Counted from the first letter of the stretch, positions 1 to 7,309 are shown. The stretch: 16,645 nucleotides of DNA from DATJZH01 sp035499215 (GCA_035499215.1 DATJZH010000102.1:1-16645); one strand, 5' to 3'. The notes: generated by a model from the letters alone, not told the origin. Program-made: numbers and translations.

Positions 1-332
1 TGGCCAAGTCCACCGGCAACCTGGTGCTGGTCAGCGACCTGCTGAGGGATTATCCGGCCGCCGCGCTGCGGCTGCTGATCCTCGATCGCCGGTGGGATCA
101 GGACTGGGAGTACCACCCGGCCCGGCTGGCCGCGGCGGCAACCCGGCTGGAGCGGCTCGGGGCAGCCGCCGGGCGCCGCACCACGACGGTGCCCGGCAGC
201 GACGCCGCCGGGCTGGCTGCGGTCCAGGCCGCGCTGGCGAGCGACCTCGACGTGCCGGCCGCGCTGGAGATCGCTGAGGAGTCGGGTGGGCAGGCCGCCC
301 GCGTGCTCGGCTCTGTCCTTGGGCTGTGGTAG
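1..332 (+). CDS. C-terminal part of a MshC / cysteinyl-tRNA synthetase-like ligase (5' end outside window)
   Basis: The frame is open from the first base and ends at TAG 330-332. The first visible residues, AKSTGNLVLVSDLL, match the end of the KMSKS loop of class I synthetases followed by the GN-hydrophobic-VS segment typical of cysteinyl-tRNA synthetases and of the mycothiol enzyme MshC, which joins cysteine to glucosaminyl-inositol using ATP. The helix that follows (AALRLLILDRRWDQDWEY) resembles the MshC/CysRS stem-contact region. Only about 105 residues follow the loop, closer to MshC than to a full CysRS with its larger anticodon-binding end. The Ser of KMSKS appears to be Ala here, if the preceding codon is ATG as the leading bases TG allow. 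CysRS versus MshC cannot be settled without the N-terminal part. It is probably unrelated to the polysaccharide genes downstream. Confidence 0.75.
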   Translation, partial: AKSTGNLVLVSDLLRDYPAAALRLLILDRRWDQDWEYHPARLAAAATRLERLGAAAGRRTTTVPGSDAAGLAAVQAALASDLDVPAALEIAEESGGQAARVLGSVLGLW

Positions 333-410
333 GCCACCGGCGCCGGCCCGGGGCAGCCAGCCACTGAGCCGGCCAGGCCGATGTCACCTGCCCGGCCCGA
401 TGCGCGGAAC

Positions 411-1277
411 CTACTTCAGGATGTTGACTGCCCGCGCGATCACCAGGGCGACGGTGACGATCGAGATGATCGACTGCGCCATCATGGCCATCTTGGCCCA
501 CCGGGAGAGCGGCATGACGTCCGTGGGACTGAAGGCCGCGGCGTTGGTGAACGACAGGTACAGATAATCGCCGAACGCCGGCTCCCAGTCCGGCGGAGCC
601 ATCTCGGGATTCGCCATTTGCACGAACTGGAAGTCGGGGTACTGGCGTGTCGCATGCGCCCGGGCGACGGGCCCGCCGCGGTCGAACTCCCAGTACCAGA
701 GGGCAAAGACGATGACGTTGGTGAGCCAGATGGCGCCGCCGGTGAAGAGCAGCTCACCGGGGCTGAGGTAGGTGATGCCGTTGACCAGATCGACCACCAG
801 CGCGCCCGCGGACCAGGCATTGGACAAGCTGAGCGCGGCCGCGAGCGCCAGGCTCAGCGCCCGGATCACCCGCGATTGCCGGTTGATGCGGCGCGGGTTG
901 GCCAGCACCAGGACGACGGACAGCGCTATCTGCAGGACCGGTAGCAGCCATCGCGGCCGTACCAGCACGAACCGGTCCCGGAGCACGAACTGCAGAGCGA
1001 TCGCGACGGCAACCGCGGCAGCGACCTGCCAGCGCGCTTCGCCCTGGGTGGCGCGCCGCCATGCCGGAGTGACCCGGTGCCCGGCGCCCTGGGCGGCGCG
1101 GCCGACCGGCGCGACGAGCCCTTCCAGCTGGCCAAGCCGGTTATGCAGCGCCCGGATGCTCTCCAGCATGCGGGCGCTCTCAGCCGCCCTGGCGCTGTCG
1201 GCGTTGTCCGGCACGGGCTGCTGACTGTGGTCTGCGTCGTGCGGTCCTGGCTCGATCCGCTCCCTGCTTTCGCTCAC
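411..1277 (-). CDS. Predicted integral membrane protein with pore-loop-like C-terminus
   Basis: This 288-residue reading starts at GTG 1277; the frame stays open to an ATG at 1385, but the extra 36 residues are Arg/Cys-rich and look untranslated. An AGG lies about 12 bases upstream of the GTG. The N-terminal 80 residues are hydrophilic, with a helical stretch at about 34-56 that could be a short coiled coil. Hydrophobic segments lie near 84-100, 109-127, 138-158, 176-197 and 262-283. Between the last two, residues 235-260 (around YLYLSFTNAAAFSPTDVMPL) resemble the pore-helix and filter arrangement of two-TM potassium channels or of DUF1345-type proteins, but there is no GYG filter. I infer a channel-like or sensor-like membrane protein of unknown substrate. 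It diverges from the gene at 1630 and converges on the ligase gene. Confidence 0.72.
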   Translation of the reverse strand: MSESRERIEPGPHDADHSQQPVPDNADSARAAESARMLESIRALHNRLGQLEGLVAPVGRAAQGAGHRVTPAWRRATQGEARWQVAAAVAVAIALQFVLRDRFVLVRPRWLLPVLQIALSVVLVLANPRRINRQSRVIRALSLALAAALSLSNAWSAGALVVDLVNGITYLSPGELLFTGGAIWLTNVIVFALWYWEFDRGGPVARAHATRQYPDFQFVQMANPEMAPPDWEPAFGDYLYLSFTNAAAFSPTDVMPLSRWAKMAMMAQSIISIVTVALVIARAVNILK

Positions 1278-1629
1278 ACCCCAGTGTGACCTGGCGTCCT
1301 GCCGGACTGGACACAGCGCCTCGCGGCTGCGTTTGCGGCAACGGTACCTCGCGGCCGATCTGACGGGCACGGCTGAGGCAATCACCGGGGCCGGGCCAGC
1401 GGTGCGACCTCATGGCCAGGCCGACCGTCGCCCGGACCCGCGCGCAGGCCCGGCTCTGTCGACGTCGGGCGCGTCCATCAGGAAAGCGCAGACGGCCCGG
1501 AGCCATCCTCGCTACGATCCAACTGTCAGTAGTGAAATGATTACTTTCAGTTGCAGGAGTGACCGGGGCGGCCCGGCCGCCGGCCGGCGGCTCGTAGCGG
1601 GCGCTGAGCCGCGATGCGAATCGGGGAGG
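1278..1629. promoter_or_regulatory. Divergent intergenic region between membrane protein and helical-protein genes
   Basis: These 352 bases separate two divergent genes. An open plus-strand frame runs through the region from 1333, but its translation is Arg/Pro/Gly-rich and unlike the protein that follows, so I treat it as non-coding. The most distinctive part is the AT-richer stretch at 1510-1560. It holds a candidate -10 hexamer TACGAT at 1513-1518 on the plus strand and the palindrome listed separately. No convincing -35 was found, and nothing else was recognised. Confidence 0.5.
1520..1553. promoter_or_regulatory. Imperfect 34-bp palindrome, candidate operator
   Basis: The left arm CAACTGTCAGTAG and right arm TTACTTTCAGTTG are inverted copies matching at 10 of 13 positions, separated by 8 bases (TGAAATGA). 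The outermost six bases on each side match perfectly. It lies just downstream of a possible -10 (TACGAT, 1513-1518) and about 75 bases before the GTG chosen for the next gene. That position suits a repressor operator or a leader hairpin. The ATG at 1537 sits in its centre, which argues against using that ATG as the start. Confidence 0.4.
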
Positions 1630-2862
1630 GTGTGGCCGAGTGCGGGGCAAGGCTCTCGGTTCTGGTCGATCGCGCTGGTGCCGCGGCCCGGGGCGTGGTT
1701 ATCTCTCGATAGCGCCGTCCTCCCGGACGGCAGCGAGTTGAGCGCCCGCGAATCCCGGCTCGGGCTTATCGCCGCGCACGACCCGCAGAGCGCCGCCCTG
1801 GTGCGGCGCCTGCTGCGGCTGTCCGTGCCGATCCTGTCGCGGGCGCACGCGGACGGGGAGTTCGCGTTCACGCTGTCGGGCACCCGCCGGGCCGACGGCG
1901 CCTGGGTGCTGCACCCAGCGGGAACAAGCCGGCGCTACGCGGCGATAGCCCTGCTCGGCCTGCTGCGGCTGGCTGAGCAGGACCAGCGGGCTGTGCTGTC
2001 CGGCGAGCAGGGCCAGGACCTGCTCAGGAGGCTCATCAAGGGACTGGACGAGGAGACCAGCCGCGCTGACCTGGCGCTGCTGTGCTGGGCGGCAGCCGAG
2101 GCGCAGGGCAGCGAGCTGCCGCATGCGCTTGCCCGGCTCGCCGAGCTTGACCAGCGGGCCGGCCCGGTGGATGTCATGGCCGCCGCCTGGGTGGTGACGG
2201 CCCTCGTGGCCGCGCGCCCGCTCGCCGACGTGGAAGAGCACCTGGCTGCGGCACGGACCCGCCTGCTAGCCGCCCGGAGCGCCGTCTACCCGCACGTGAC
2301 CAGCGGGCCTCAGTCATGGTATCGCGCCCATGTCGGCAGCTTCGCGGACCAGATATACCCCGTCCAGGCGCTTGCCCGGCTGCACAACAGCGCCGACGAT
2401 CCCGAGGCGCTCGCGGCGGCTGAGTCCGTGGCCGCCGCGGTCTGCCGTGCCCAGGGCGCGGCCGGGCAGTGGTGGTGGCACTACGACTCCCGTACCGGCA
2501 GGGCCGTAGAGGGCTACCCTGTGTACAGCGTGCACCAGCACGCGATGGCGCCGATGGCGCTTCTCGACCTTGCTGACGCGGGCGGGCACCGCTATCTCGA
2601 CGCCGTCTGCCGGGGCCTTCAGTGGCTGGCGGACCGTCCTGAGACCAGCGAGGACCTGGTTCTCGATGAGCCGCCGGTCACCTGGCGCAAGGTGGCGCGC
2701 GGTGACCGCAGGAAGGCGGTGCGCGCGGTCCGCGCGGCCGCCACCCGGCTCAGGCCGGGAATGCGCCTGGCGGTGCTCGACCGGCTGTTTCCGCCGGGGC
2801 CTGTCGATCACGAGTGCCGGCCTTACGAGCTGGGCTGGCTCCTGCTGGCATGGCTGAGCTGA
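1630..2862 (+). CDS. Unrecognised helical protein, possibly an alpha/alpha-toroid enzyme, coupled to GT26 gene
   Basis: I read 410 residues from GTG 1630. The start is uncertain: GGGGAG sits almost against it, and GTG 1678 or ATG 1537 are alternatives. From about residue 35 the protein is a succession of amphipathic Ala/Leu-rich helices separated by short loops. Aromatic and His-rich loops appear at about 230-245 (SWYRAHVGSFADQIYP), 281-286 (WWWHYD) and 296-307 (GYPVYSVHQHAM), with a final DHECRPYELGW near the C-terminus. Repeated helical hairpins with conserved aromatic loops are typical of alpha/alpha-toroid folds such as prenyltransferase/squalene-cyclase relatives or some glycoside hydrolases and lyases; this is inference from pattern only. 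There is no signal peptide or membrane segment, so it is probably cytoplasmic. Its TGA shares one base with the next ATG (TGATG), so translation is likely coupled and a role in the same polysaccharide pathway is likely. Confidence 0.72.
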   Translation: MWPSAGQGSRFWSIALVPRPGAWLSLDSAVLPDGSELSARESRLGLIAAHDPQSAALVRRLLRLSVPILSRAHADGEFAFTLSGTRRADGAWVLHPAGTSRRYAAIALLGLLRLAEQDQRAVLSGEQGQDLLRRLIKGLDEETSRADLALLCWAAAEAQGSELPHALARLAELDQRAGPVDVMAAAWVVTALVAARPLADVEEHLAAARTRLLAARSAVYPHVTSGPQSWYRAHVGSFADQIYPVQALARLHNSADDPEALAAAESVAAAVCRAQGAAGQWWWHYDSRTGRAVEGYPVYSVHQHAMAPMALLDLADAGGHRYLDAVCRGLQWLADRPETSEDLVLDEPPVTWRKVARGDRRKAVRAVRAAATRLRPGMRLAVLDRLFPPGPVDHECRPYELGWLLLAWLS

Positions 2863-3827
2863 TGGCCGGGCCAGTGCGGGATCACGATGCTGCCGGGCTG
2901 CCGCAGCGAGACTTGTTCGGGATCGCTGTCGATGCCCTGACCATGCCGCAGGCCGTCAGCCGGTGCACCGAGGCCGTTGAGCGCGGGACCTACCTGTCAG
3001 TGGGGGTGGTGAACGCGGCAAAGGTGATCGCGATGCGCAAGAGCGACAGCCTTCGCCAGGCGGTCGCCTGCTGCGGCATGGTGCTCGCCGACGGCCAGTC
3101 GGTCGTGTGGGCGAGCCGGATGCTCGGCTCCCCCCTGCCCGAGCGGGTGGCCGGCATCGACCTCTTCCTGGAGCTGCTGGCGCAGGCCACCCGCCGCGGC
3201 TATCGCGTGTATTTCCTCGGGGCGCGGCGCGATGTCCTGGACAGGATGCTTGCGCAGGTCGGCAGCCGGTATCCAGGCCTGGCCGTCGCGGGCGCCAGGG
3301 ATGGCTATTTCCGGCCGGAGCAGGAGCCCGAAGTCGCGGCGGAAATCCGCCGCTCCGGTGCCCACCTGCTGTTCGTGGGGATGTCCTCGCCCAGGAAAGA
3401 GCTGTTCGTGAGCCAGTGGGGCGACAGCACGCAAGCCCGGGTGGTGCACGGGGTCGGCGGGTCATTCGACGTGCTCGCCGGGTTCACCCAGCGGGCTCCG
3501 GCCTGGTGCCAGGATCACGGTCTCGAGTGGCTCTACCGGGCGTGGCAGGAACCGGTCCGGCTCGGCCGCCGGTACCTCACGACCAACCTCGCATTCATGA
3601 CGCTGGTCGCCCGCGAGATGATGCGCCGCCCGGCCGCCGGCGAGGTGGCGCGCAGCCCGGCCGCCCGCGAGGTGACGCGCCGCCCGGCCGCCGGCGAGAC
3701 GGCGCGTCAGGCCGGCCACGTGCCGCTGCCGCGTGCCGCCGGCGCGTCCGGTCCGGGCAGGACCGCTGCCCGGCCGGGCGGCACGACAACGAGGGACGCG
3801 GGGATGACTGTCAGGAACAGCAGATAG
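2862..3827 (+). CDS. WecG/TagA/CpsF-family (GT26) glycosyltransferase
   Basis: This 321-residue protein belongs to the family that transfers a sugar such as ManNAc or ManNAcA (in the known members) from UDP to a lipid-linked acceptor at the cytoplasmic membrane. Signature segments are the N-terminal LFGIAVDALTMPQAV (18-32), VVNAAKVI (49-56, where other members have TPN), LADGQSVVWASRMLG (75-89) with the likely catalytic-region Asp77, PLPERVAGIDL (91-101), RVYFLGA (115-121), DGYF (147-150), LLFVGMSSPRKELF (169-182) and GVGGSFDVLAG (197-207). Family length is about 240-260, so residues from about 254 on are an extra Arg/Ala/Pro-rich tail that includes a 9-residue repeat. ATG 2862 was chosen because it overlaps the upstream stop by one base; ATG 2850 is an alternative. 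The protein probably adds the second sugar of the repeat unit. Confidence 0.9.
   Translation: MAGPVRDHDAAGLPQRDLFGIAVDALTMPQAVSRCTEAVERGTYLSVGVVNAAKVIAMRKSDSLRQAVACCGMVLADGQSVVWASRMLGSPLPERVAGIDLFLELLAQATRRGYRVYFLGARRDVLDRMLAQVGSRYPGLAVAGARDGYFRPEQEPEVAAEIRRSGAHLLFVGMSSPRKELFVSQWGDSTQARVVHGVGGSFDVLAGFTQRAPAWCQDHGLEWLYRAWQEPVRLGRRYLTTNLAFMTLVAREMMRRPAAGEVARSPAAREVTRRPAAGETARQAGHVPLPRAAGASGPGRTAARPGGTTTRDAGMTVRNSR
3627..3707 (+). repeat. Three 27-bp tandem repeats in the GT26 tail
   Basis: Three in-frame 27-bp units encode RPAAGEVAR, SPAAREVTR and RPAAGETAR. The repeats lie just after the conserved catalytic domain and make a basic, Pro/Ala-rich tail. They are perfectly in phase with codons, so unit gain or loss would change only tail length. 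Confidence 0.85.
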
Positions 3828-3853
3828 CGGGGCGCCGGGACGGCTGCGCGGTG

Positions 3854-3868
3854 CCGGTCCCGGACCGG
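3854..3868. terminator. Weak hairpin between convergent genes
   Basis: CCGGTC, loop CCG, GACCGG forms a perfect 6-bp stem in the 108-base gap between the GT26 gene and the convergent Wzz-like gene. There is no T tract on either side. It could act as a bidirectional terminator, but in DNA this GC-rich such stems arise by chance. Confidence 0.25.
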
Positions 3869-3935
3869 GCCGGCCTCTCCGTGCCGGATGCGCATCTTGC
3901 CCCGGGAGCGCATTGCCGGCGTGCTGCTGGCAGGA

Positions 3936-4610
3936 TCACGGGCCGCTCAGCGCGCGCGCTCGGCCGACGAGCCGTCGCCGCGCGAGAACCGGCCGGATGA
4001 CGCCGGGCCCGCGCTGGCGGCGGTCAAGGAAGTTCGCCACCATGAAGACCGCCACCACGGTCAGCAAGGCGAGGCCAGCCGATACCCGCGTCGACGACCC
4101 CGGCTGCGCGACGGGCCCGGTGTCTCCGGAGAGAAATGTCCTGATGCGATTGCGCGCAGGCACGCCCGCCTGCGCCTGCAGGCCTGCCAGACGCTGCCCG
4201 AGAAGCCGGAGCACCACGTGGAACGTGCGGCGAACTTCGGCCGGACGATGCGATGTCGTCGTAAATGCGACGGCCGGCTCGTCATAATTCGGATACTGCA
4301 AGCTGTAGAGGTTGGCGGGCACGAACTCGAACTGGGCAGTCCCGCCCGCAGCGCGAACCTGACCTTGCGCCGGCCGGCTCATCAGAGCCTGCGACATCAT
4401 CACTTCAGTCGCGATAAGCGGGATGGCAAACTGGCCTTTCACATCGGATTTGCCCAATGACCTCGCCACCGCATACTCCACGGTCGCGCTCTCGGAGTAC
4501 ATCGTCGGGCTGCTCCTGATGTCGTATCCCGCGCAGACGGCGATAATCAGCACGACCGTCACGGCGAGCAGGTGCCGGCGCATGAGGCCGGCGATCGCGC
4601 AAAAGGTCAT
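3936..4610 (-). CDS. Wzz-like chain-length/polysaccharide co-polymerase membrane protein
   Basis: The protein is 224 residues from ATG 4610; GGAG lies six bases upstream, which favours it over the longer ATG at 4658. The layout is that of Wzz/capsular chain-length proteins without a kinase: a short basic N-terminus, membrane helix 1 at about 13-28, an extracytoplasmic segment of about 145 residues (30-174), membrane helix 2 at about 175-194, and a basic cytoplasmic tail of about 30 residues. The loop contains MYSESATVEYAVA, the beta-strand motif often seen just after helix 1 in this class. The tail has no Walker motif or Tyr cluster, so tyrosine autokinase activity is absent. It is divergently transcribed from a second protein of the same layout (4947-5663). 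Assignment rests on topology and weak motif similarity. Confidence 0.65.
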   Translation of the reverse strand: MTFCAIAGLMRRHLLAVTVVLIIAVCAGYDIRSSPTMYSESATVEYAVARSLGKSDVKGQFAIPLIATEVMMSQALMSRPAQGQVRAAGGTAQFEFVPANLYSLQYPNYDEPAVAFTTTSHRPAEVRRTFHVVLRLLGQRLAGLQAQAGVPARNRIRTFLSGDTGPVAQPGSSTRVSAGLALLTVVAVFMVANFLDRRQRGPGVIRPVLARRRLVGRARALSGP

Positions 4611-4946
4611 GGCTCGCTCCACCAGTCCTTCCCGCGCCGCCGGCCTGCCCGCCCGCATGGCCCGGGCCGACTGAGCGCGTTAGGAACGATATCCGGCTGA
4701 GCGCCCGGCCACTATCTGAACACCATTACTTCAATTCTGTCCACTTTGCTTGCTATGACACTGATATACGGAGCTAAGCGCCTACTATCGATAAGCTGAC
4801 TTCGCACCGCGCTGATTTCGTTACCGTAGAATTGCTGCAGCTCGCGGAAGTCCCAGGCATCGGGACGCACCGCGAGCCGGGGTCACCAACAAGAGAGTGG
4901 CGCGCCCGCCAAAATGGGCCAATTGCCGAACGGGTGGATATCACAG
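4611..4946. promoter_or_regulatory. Shared divergent promoter region of the two Wzz-like genes
   Basis: This 336-base gap is clearly AT-richer than the genes, especially 4680-4860. On the plus strand a candidate -10 TACTAT lies at 4783-4788, with TATA-rich sequence also at 4764-4768, but no clear -35 is present at correct spacing. The bases next to 4610 encode the minus-strand ribosome site (GGAG). Plus-strand GGTGG at about 4932-4936 lies roughly ten bases before ATG 4947. No long repeat or RNA gene was seen. Confidence 0.5.
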
Positions 4947-5663
4947 ATGGAACCCACGAAGTCGCTTCGTACGAGGCGCGGGCGCTGGCTTCTGACCGCT
5001 GCGCTGCTCCTGCTAACTTTGATCGGCGTGATAGTGGCGCTGGTGGAACTGCCGCCAACCTATCAGGCAGAGTCCCAGGTAGTGTTACTTGCGTCACCGG
5101 TGGCATCCAGGCCAAATGGCGGCAACCCCTACCTGAGCTTCACCCCAGCGCTCACCCTAACCGCCGACCTGGTCAGCCGGGAGCTCATGTCCCCCAGCAC
5201 TGCCAGCTCTCTCGCCGCCAGCGGCTACCCCGACTCCTACACCGTGGCGCTCGCGCCCTACACCACGTCCACAACGGGATCGGTCCTGCTCATCACGGTC
5301 AGCGGCACGGACAAGGCTGGCGTCGAGCTGACCCTGCACGGCGTGATCAACGAGATCAGCACGGTCATGGCGAGGCTGCAGTCCAGCAACCTCCGGGCCG
5401 ACCGGATCCGGGCCATGACCATCTCCATGGCCGGGCAGGCCACACTCAGCCTCACCCAGATGGCGCGATTGCTGGCCGTGCTGATCGGCGTCGGGCTCGT
5501 AGCCTCCTTCGGCGTCCCCTGGATCGTCGATGCTCAGATCGCCGGGCGGCGACTCAGGCGCCAGGCCGACCCTGCGGTAACGGCGCCCCAGCCTGCGGAC
5601 CCGGTCGCGGACAGTCGCTGGGTTGCCCCGCAAGATCTCACGCGGAGTGACACCCGTCGGTAG
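4947..5663 (+). CDS. Wzz-like chain-length determinant, kinase-less
   Basis: The protein has 238 residues from ATG 4947, chosen because GGTGG precedes it, whereas ATG 4914 has no ribosome site. Helix 1 lies at about 14-33, immediately followed by LPPTYQAESQVVLL, the beta-strand motif that opens the periplasmic domain of Wzz/capsule chain-length proteins. The segment GGNPYLSFTPALTLTADLVS (58-77) is typical of actinobacterial members. Helix 2 lies at about 174-194, followed by a basic cytoplasmic tail of about 44 residues without Walker motifs. The protein should sit in the cytoplasmic membrane and help control polymer length or export with a Wzy-type polymerase. It has the same architecture as the divergent gene at 3936-4610, although direct sequence identity between the two is low by eye. 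Confidence 0.75.
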   Translation: MEPTKSLRTRRGRWLLTAALLLLTLIGVIVALVELPPTYQAESQVVLLASPVASRPNGGNPYLSFTPALTLTADLVSRELMSPSTASSLAASGYPDSYTVALAPYTTSTTGSVLLITVSGTDKAGVELTLHGVINEISTVMARLQSSNLRADRIRAMTISMAGQATLSLTQMARLLAVLIGVGLVASFGVPWIVDAQIAGRRLRRQADPAVTAPQPADPVADSRWVAPQDLTRSDTRR

Positions 5664-6173
5664 CGCCTCCATGTCGGCGGGCAGGCGACCAACCATTCCA
5701 CGATGCTTGCACGCCGGTCTGCCGGCGCCGGACAGGCTTCCGCCCTGAGCGCATCGACGTGGGAGCGCACGAGCCACCATCTGGGGCCGACTGCGCTGCC
5801 TCGCCGCGGAACCTCATGCGGGGTCTGCCAGGTGGCTATCGGGCAGGCGAGGGAGATACCCGCCGGAGTGCCGCATGAGTAGTTGCCGAAAGATGGGAAT
5901 ATTACCCGCGAAATTATGGTCATTGCCGGCGAAATTATCGCCGCTGACGGAAGCTAATGACGGTAGCGTGCTAGCCTAGAACTCAGAACCATCGCTTTGT
6001 CCGCAGGCTTTCTGCGCCGATTATCGCGGGGAAACCCCACTCTAATTGCTTCGACCGGTTTCGAGCCATACAGAGACGACTGGCTGCGAAAAGTCCTGCC
6101 GGCTGTTGCGGCAGCAGCCCGCCGAACATGCGCGCGCCCCTAGGGGTGGCATGACCGAATAGAAGAGTGTGCG
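5664..6173. other. 510-base non-coding region upstream of GT2 gene
   Basis: No gene is supported here. Minus-strand open frames continue in from the coding region and have shadow-like Arg/Pro/Ser composition; a 59-codon plus-strand frame at 5702-5881 has no recognisable features. GC drops sharply at 5880-6060. Elements seen are a 10-base direct repeat spaced 21 bp (listed separately), a second short repeat TGACGG (5945-5950 and 5958-5963), a 7-bp stem with a five-base loop at 6101-6119, and the perfect palindrome CCCCTAGGGG at 6137-6146 just before the gene. It is probably a promoter plus long leader, or decayed sequence in its first half. Confidence 0.5.
5908..5938. promoter_or_regulatory. 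Direct repeat GCGAAATTAT spaced 21 bp, candidate regulator site
   Basis: The identical decamer GCGAAATTAT occurs at 5908-5917 and 5929-5938. The start-to-start distance of 21 bp equals two helical turns, so both copies face the same side of the DNA. They lie in the AT-richest part of the region upstream of the glycosyltransferase gene. A tandem-binding activator or repressor site is plausible. Confidence 0.4.
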
Positions 6174-7214
6174 ATGAGCTCGGTGAGCGTCGTTATTCCC
6201 TGTTACAAGTACGGCCACTTCCTGCCTGACGCCATCAGCAGTGCGCTGACGGATCAGCCGGGCGTCGACGTGCGCGTCCTTGTCATCGACGATGCATCGG
6301 CAGATGGCAGCGCGGAGGTGGCCAGAGCGATCGCCGCCAGCGACGCGCGCGTGCAGGTGGCGGAGCATGTGACCAACCGGGGGCACATCGCGACCTACAA
6401 CGAGGGCCTGCTGGACTGGGCCGACGGGGACTACACGGTCCTGCTGTCCGCAGACGACCGCCTTGCTCCGGGAGCGCTGCGCCGCGCCGCGGACCTGCTC
6501 GATGCTCACCCCGTTGCTGGCTTCGCCTACGGGCATCCGGTGCGGTTCCAGGACGGCACGCGGTTGCCGGCTGCCCGGACCGCGGTGCGCGGCTGGTCGG
6601 TCTGGCCTGGTCACTGGTGGCTCGAGCGGCGATTCCGTGATCCGGTTTCGTGCATCAGCTCGCCCGAGGTCTTGGTGCGCACCTCGCTGCAGCAGCGGGT
6701 CGGCGGGTACGATCCGCGGTTGCCGCACACCGGGGATACGGAAATGTGGCTGCGCCTGGCCGCTCACGCGGATGTGGGCTACGTCCGCGGCGTGGACCAG
6801 GCGTTCTATCGAGTCCACGGGCAGAACATGACCAGGTCCCGTACGCCGCTGGTGGACCTGCGCCAGCGGCGGCTCGCCTACGAGGCGGTCCTGGAGCGCT
6901 GCGCGGACCAGTTGCCGGACGCGGCCAGCCTGTCCGACGTCGTGCACCGCAGGCTCGGCTGGGAGGCATTGTGGTCCGCTGCCCGGGCCTATGACCGCGG
7001 ACGCACCGAGCAGACGCCCGTGGACGAGCTGGTCGCGTTCGCCTTCGACTGCTGGCCAGGGGCGCAGAGGCTGCCCGTATACCGCGGTCTTCAGCTGCGT
7101 GAATGGCTCGGGCCGCGCGTCATGCCATACCTGCAGCCCTTCGTCCTGTCCGCGGTCGGTCGCAAGGCACAAAACTGGTGGTGGTGGCAATCGTGGGCGC
7201 GGCGAGGCCTGTGA
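6174..7214 (+). CDS. Family 2 glycosyltransferase (GT-A fold)
   Basis: The 346-residue protein opens with SVSVVIPCYKYGHFLPDAI (3-21), the classical GT2 start, then VLVIDDASADGS (35-46) with nucleotide-binding Asp39/Asp40, a YNEGL helix (75-79), and LLSADDRLAPGAL (90-102), whose Asp94-Asp95 fill the DXD metal-binding position. A later GDTEMWLRLAAH segment matches the acceptor/catalytic ED-like motif of GT2 enzymes. There are no membrane helices, so it should act at the inner face of the membrane, transferring a sugar from a nucleotide donor to the growing lipid-linked unit. Donor and linkage cannot be predicted. A purine-rich GAAGAG lies about eight bases before the ATG. It is monocistronic, preceded by a long leader region and convergent with the methyltransferase gene. 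Confidence 0.9.
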   Translation: MSSVSVVIPCYKYGHFLPDAISSALTDQPGVDVRVLVIDDASADGSAEVARAIAASDARVQVAEHVTNRGHIATYNEGLLDWADGDYTVLLSADDRLAPGALRRAADLLDAHPVAGFAYGHPVRFQDGTRLPAARTAVRGWSVWPGHWWLERRFRDPVSCISSPEVLVRTSLQQRVGGYDPRLPHTGDTEMWLRLAAHADVGYVRGVDQAFYRVHGQNMTRSRTPLVDLRQRRLAYEAVLERCADQLPDAASLSDVVHRRLGWEALWSAARAYDRGRTEQTPVDELVAFAFDCWPGAQRLPVYRGLQLREWLGPRVMPYLQPFVLSAVGRKAQNWWWWQSWARRGL

Positions 7215-7231
7215 GTGCCCGGTCGTACCAG

Positions 7232-7309
7232 GGGGACCGCGGATTGACGAGCAGCCAGTTTCAGCCGACGGCATGCTTCGCCGACTCAAGCAGCGCAGAC
7301 CCGGTCCCC
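7232..7309. terminator. Widely spaced inverted repeat between convergent genes
   Basis: GGGGACCG (7232-7239) and CGGTCCCC (7302-7309) are perfect 8-bp inverted copies with 62 bases between them, in the 159-base gap between the GT2 and methyltransferase stops. They could close a large hairpin ending transcription from both sides. There is no T tract, and a chance match is possible. Confidence 0.2.

Noticed and set aside
1333..1629. N-terminal extension of the helical protein from ATG 1333 or ATG 1537
   Set aside because: The extension has no ribosome site, biased composition, and runs through a palindrome and promoter-like sequence.
3627..3707. Tandem 27-bp units as a possible CRISPR array
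   Set aside because: The units are contiguous with no spacers, in frame and coding within a glycosyltransferase gene.
5157..5780. 207-codon minus-strand frame across the Wzz-like gene
   Set aside because: It is antisense to a protein with clear membrane topology and has shadow-type composition with no motif.
5702..5881. 59-codon plus-strand frame upstream of the GT2 gene
   Set aside because: It has no ribosome site, no recognisable motif and a composition like other random frames.
6042..7289. 415-codon open frame on the minus strand
   Set aside because: It is antisense to the GT2 gene, whose motifs are unambiguous, and its own translation shows no family features.
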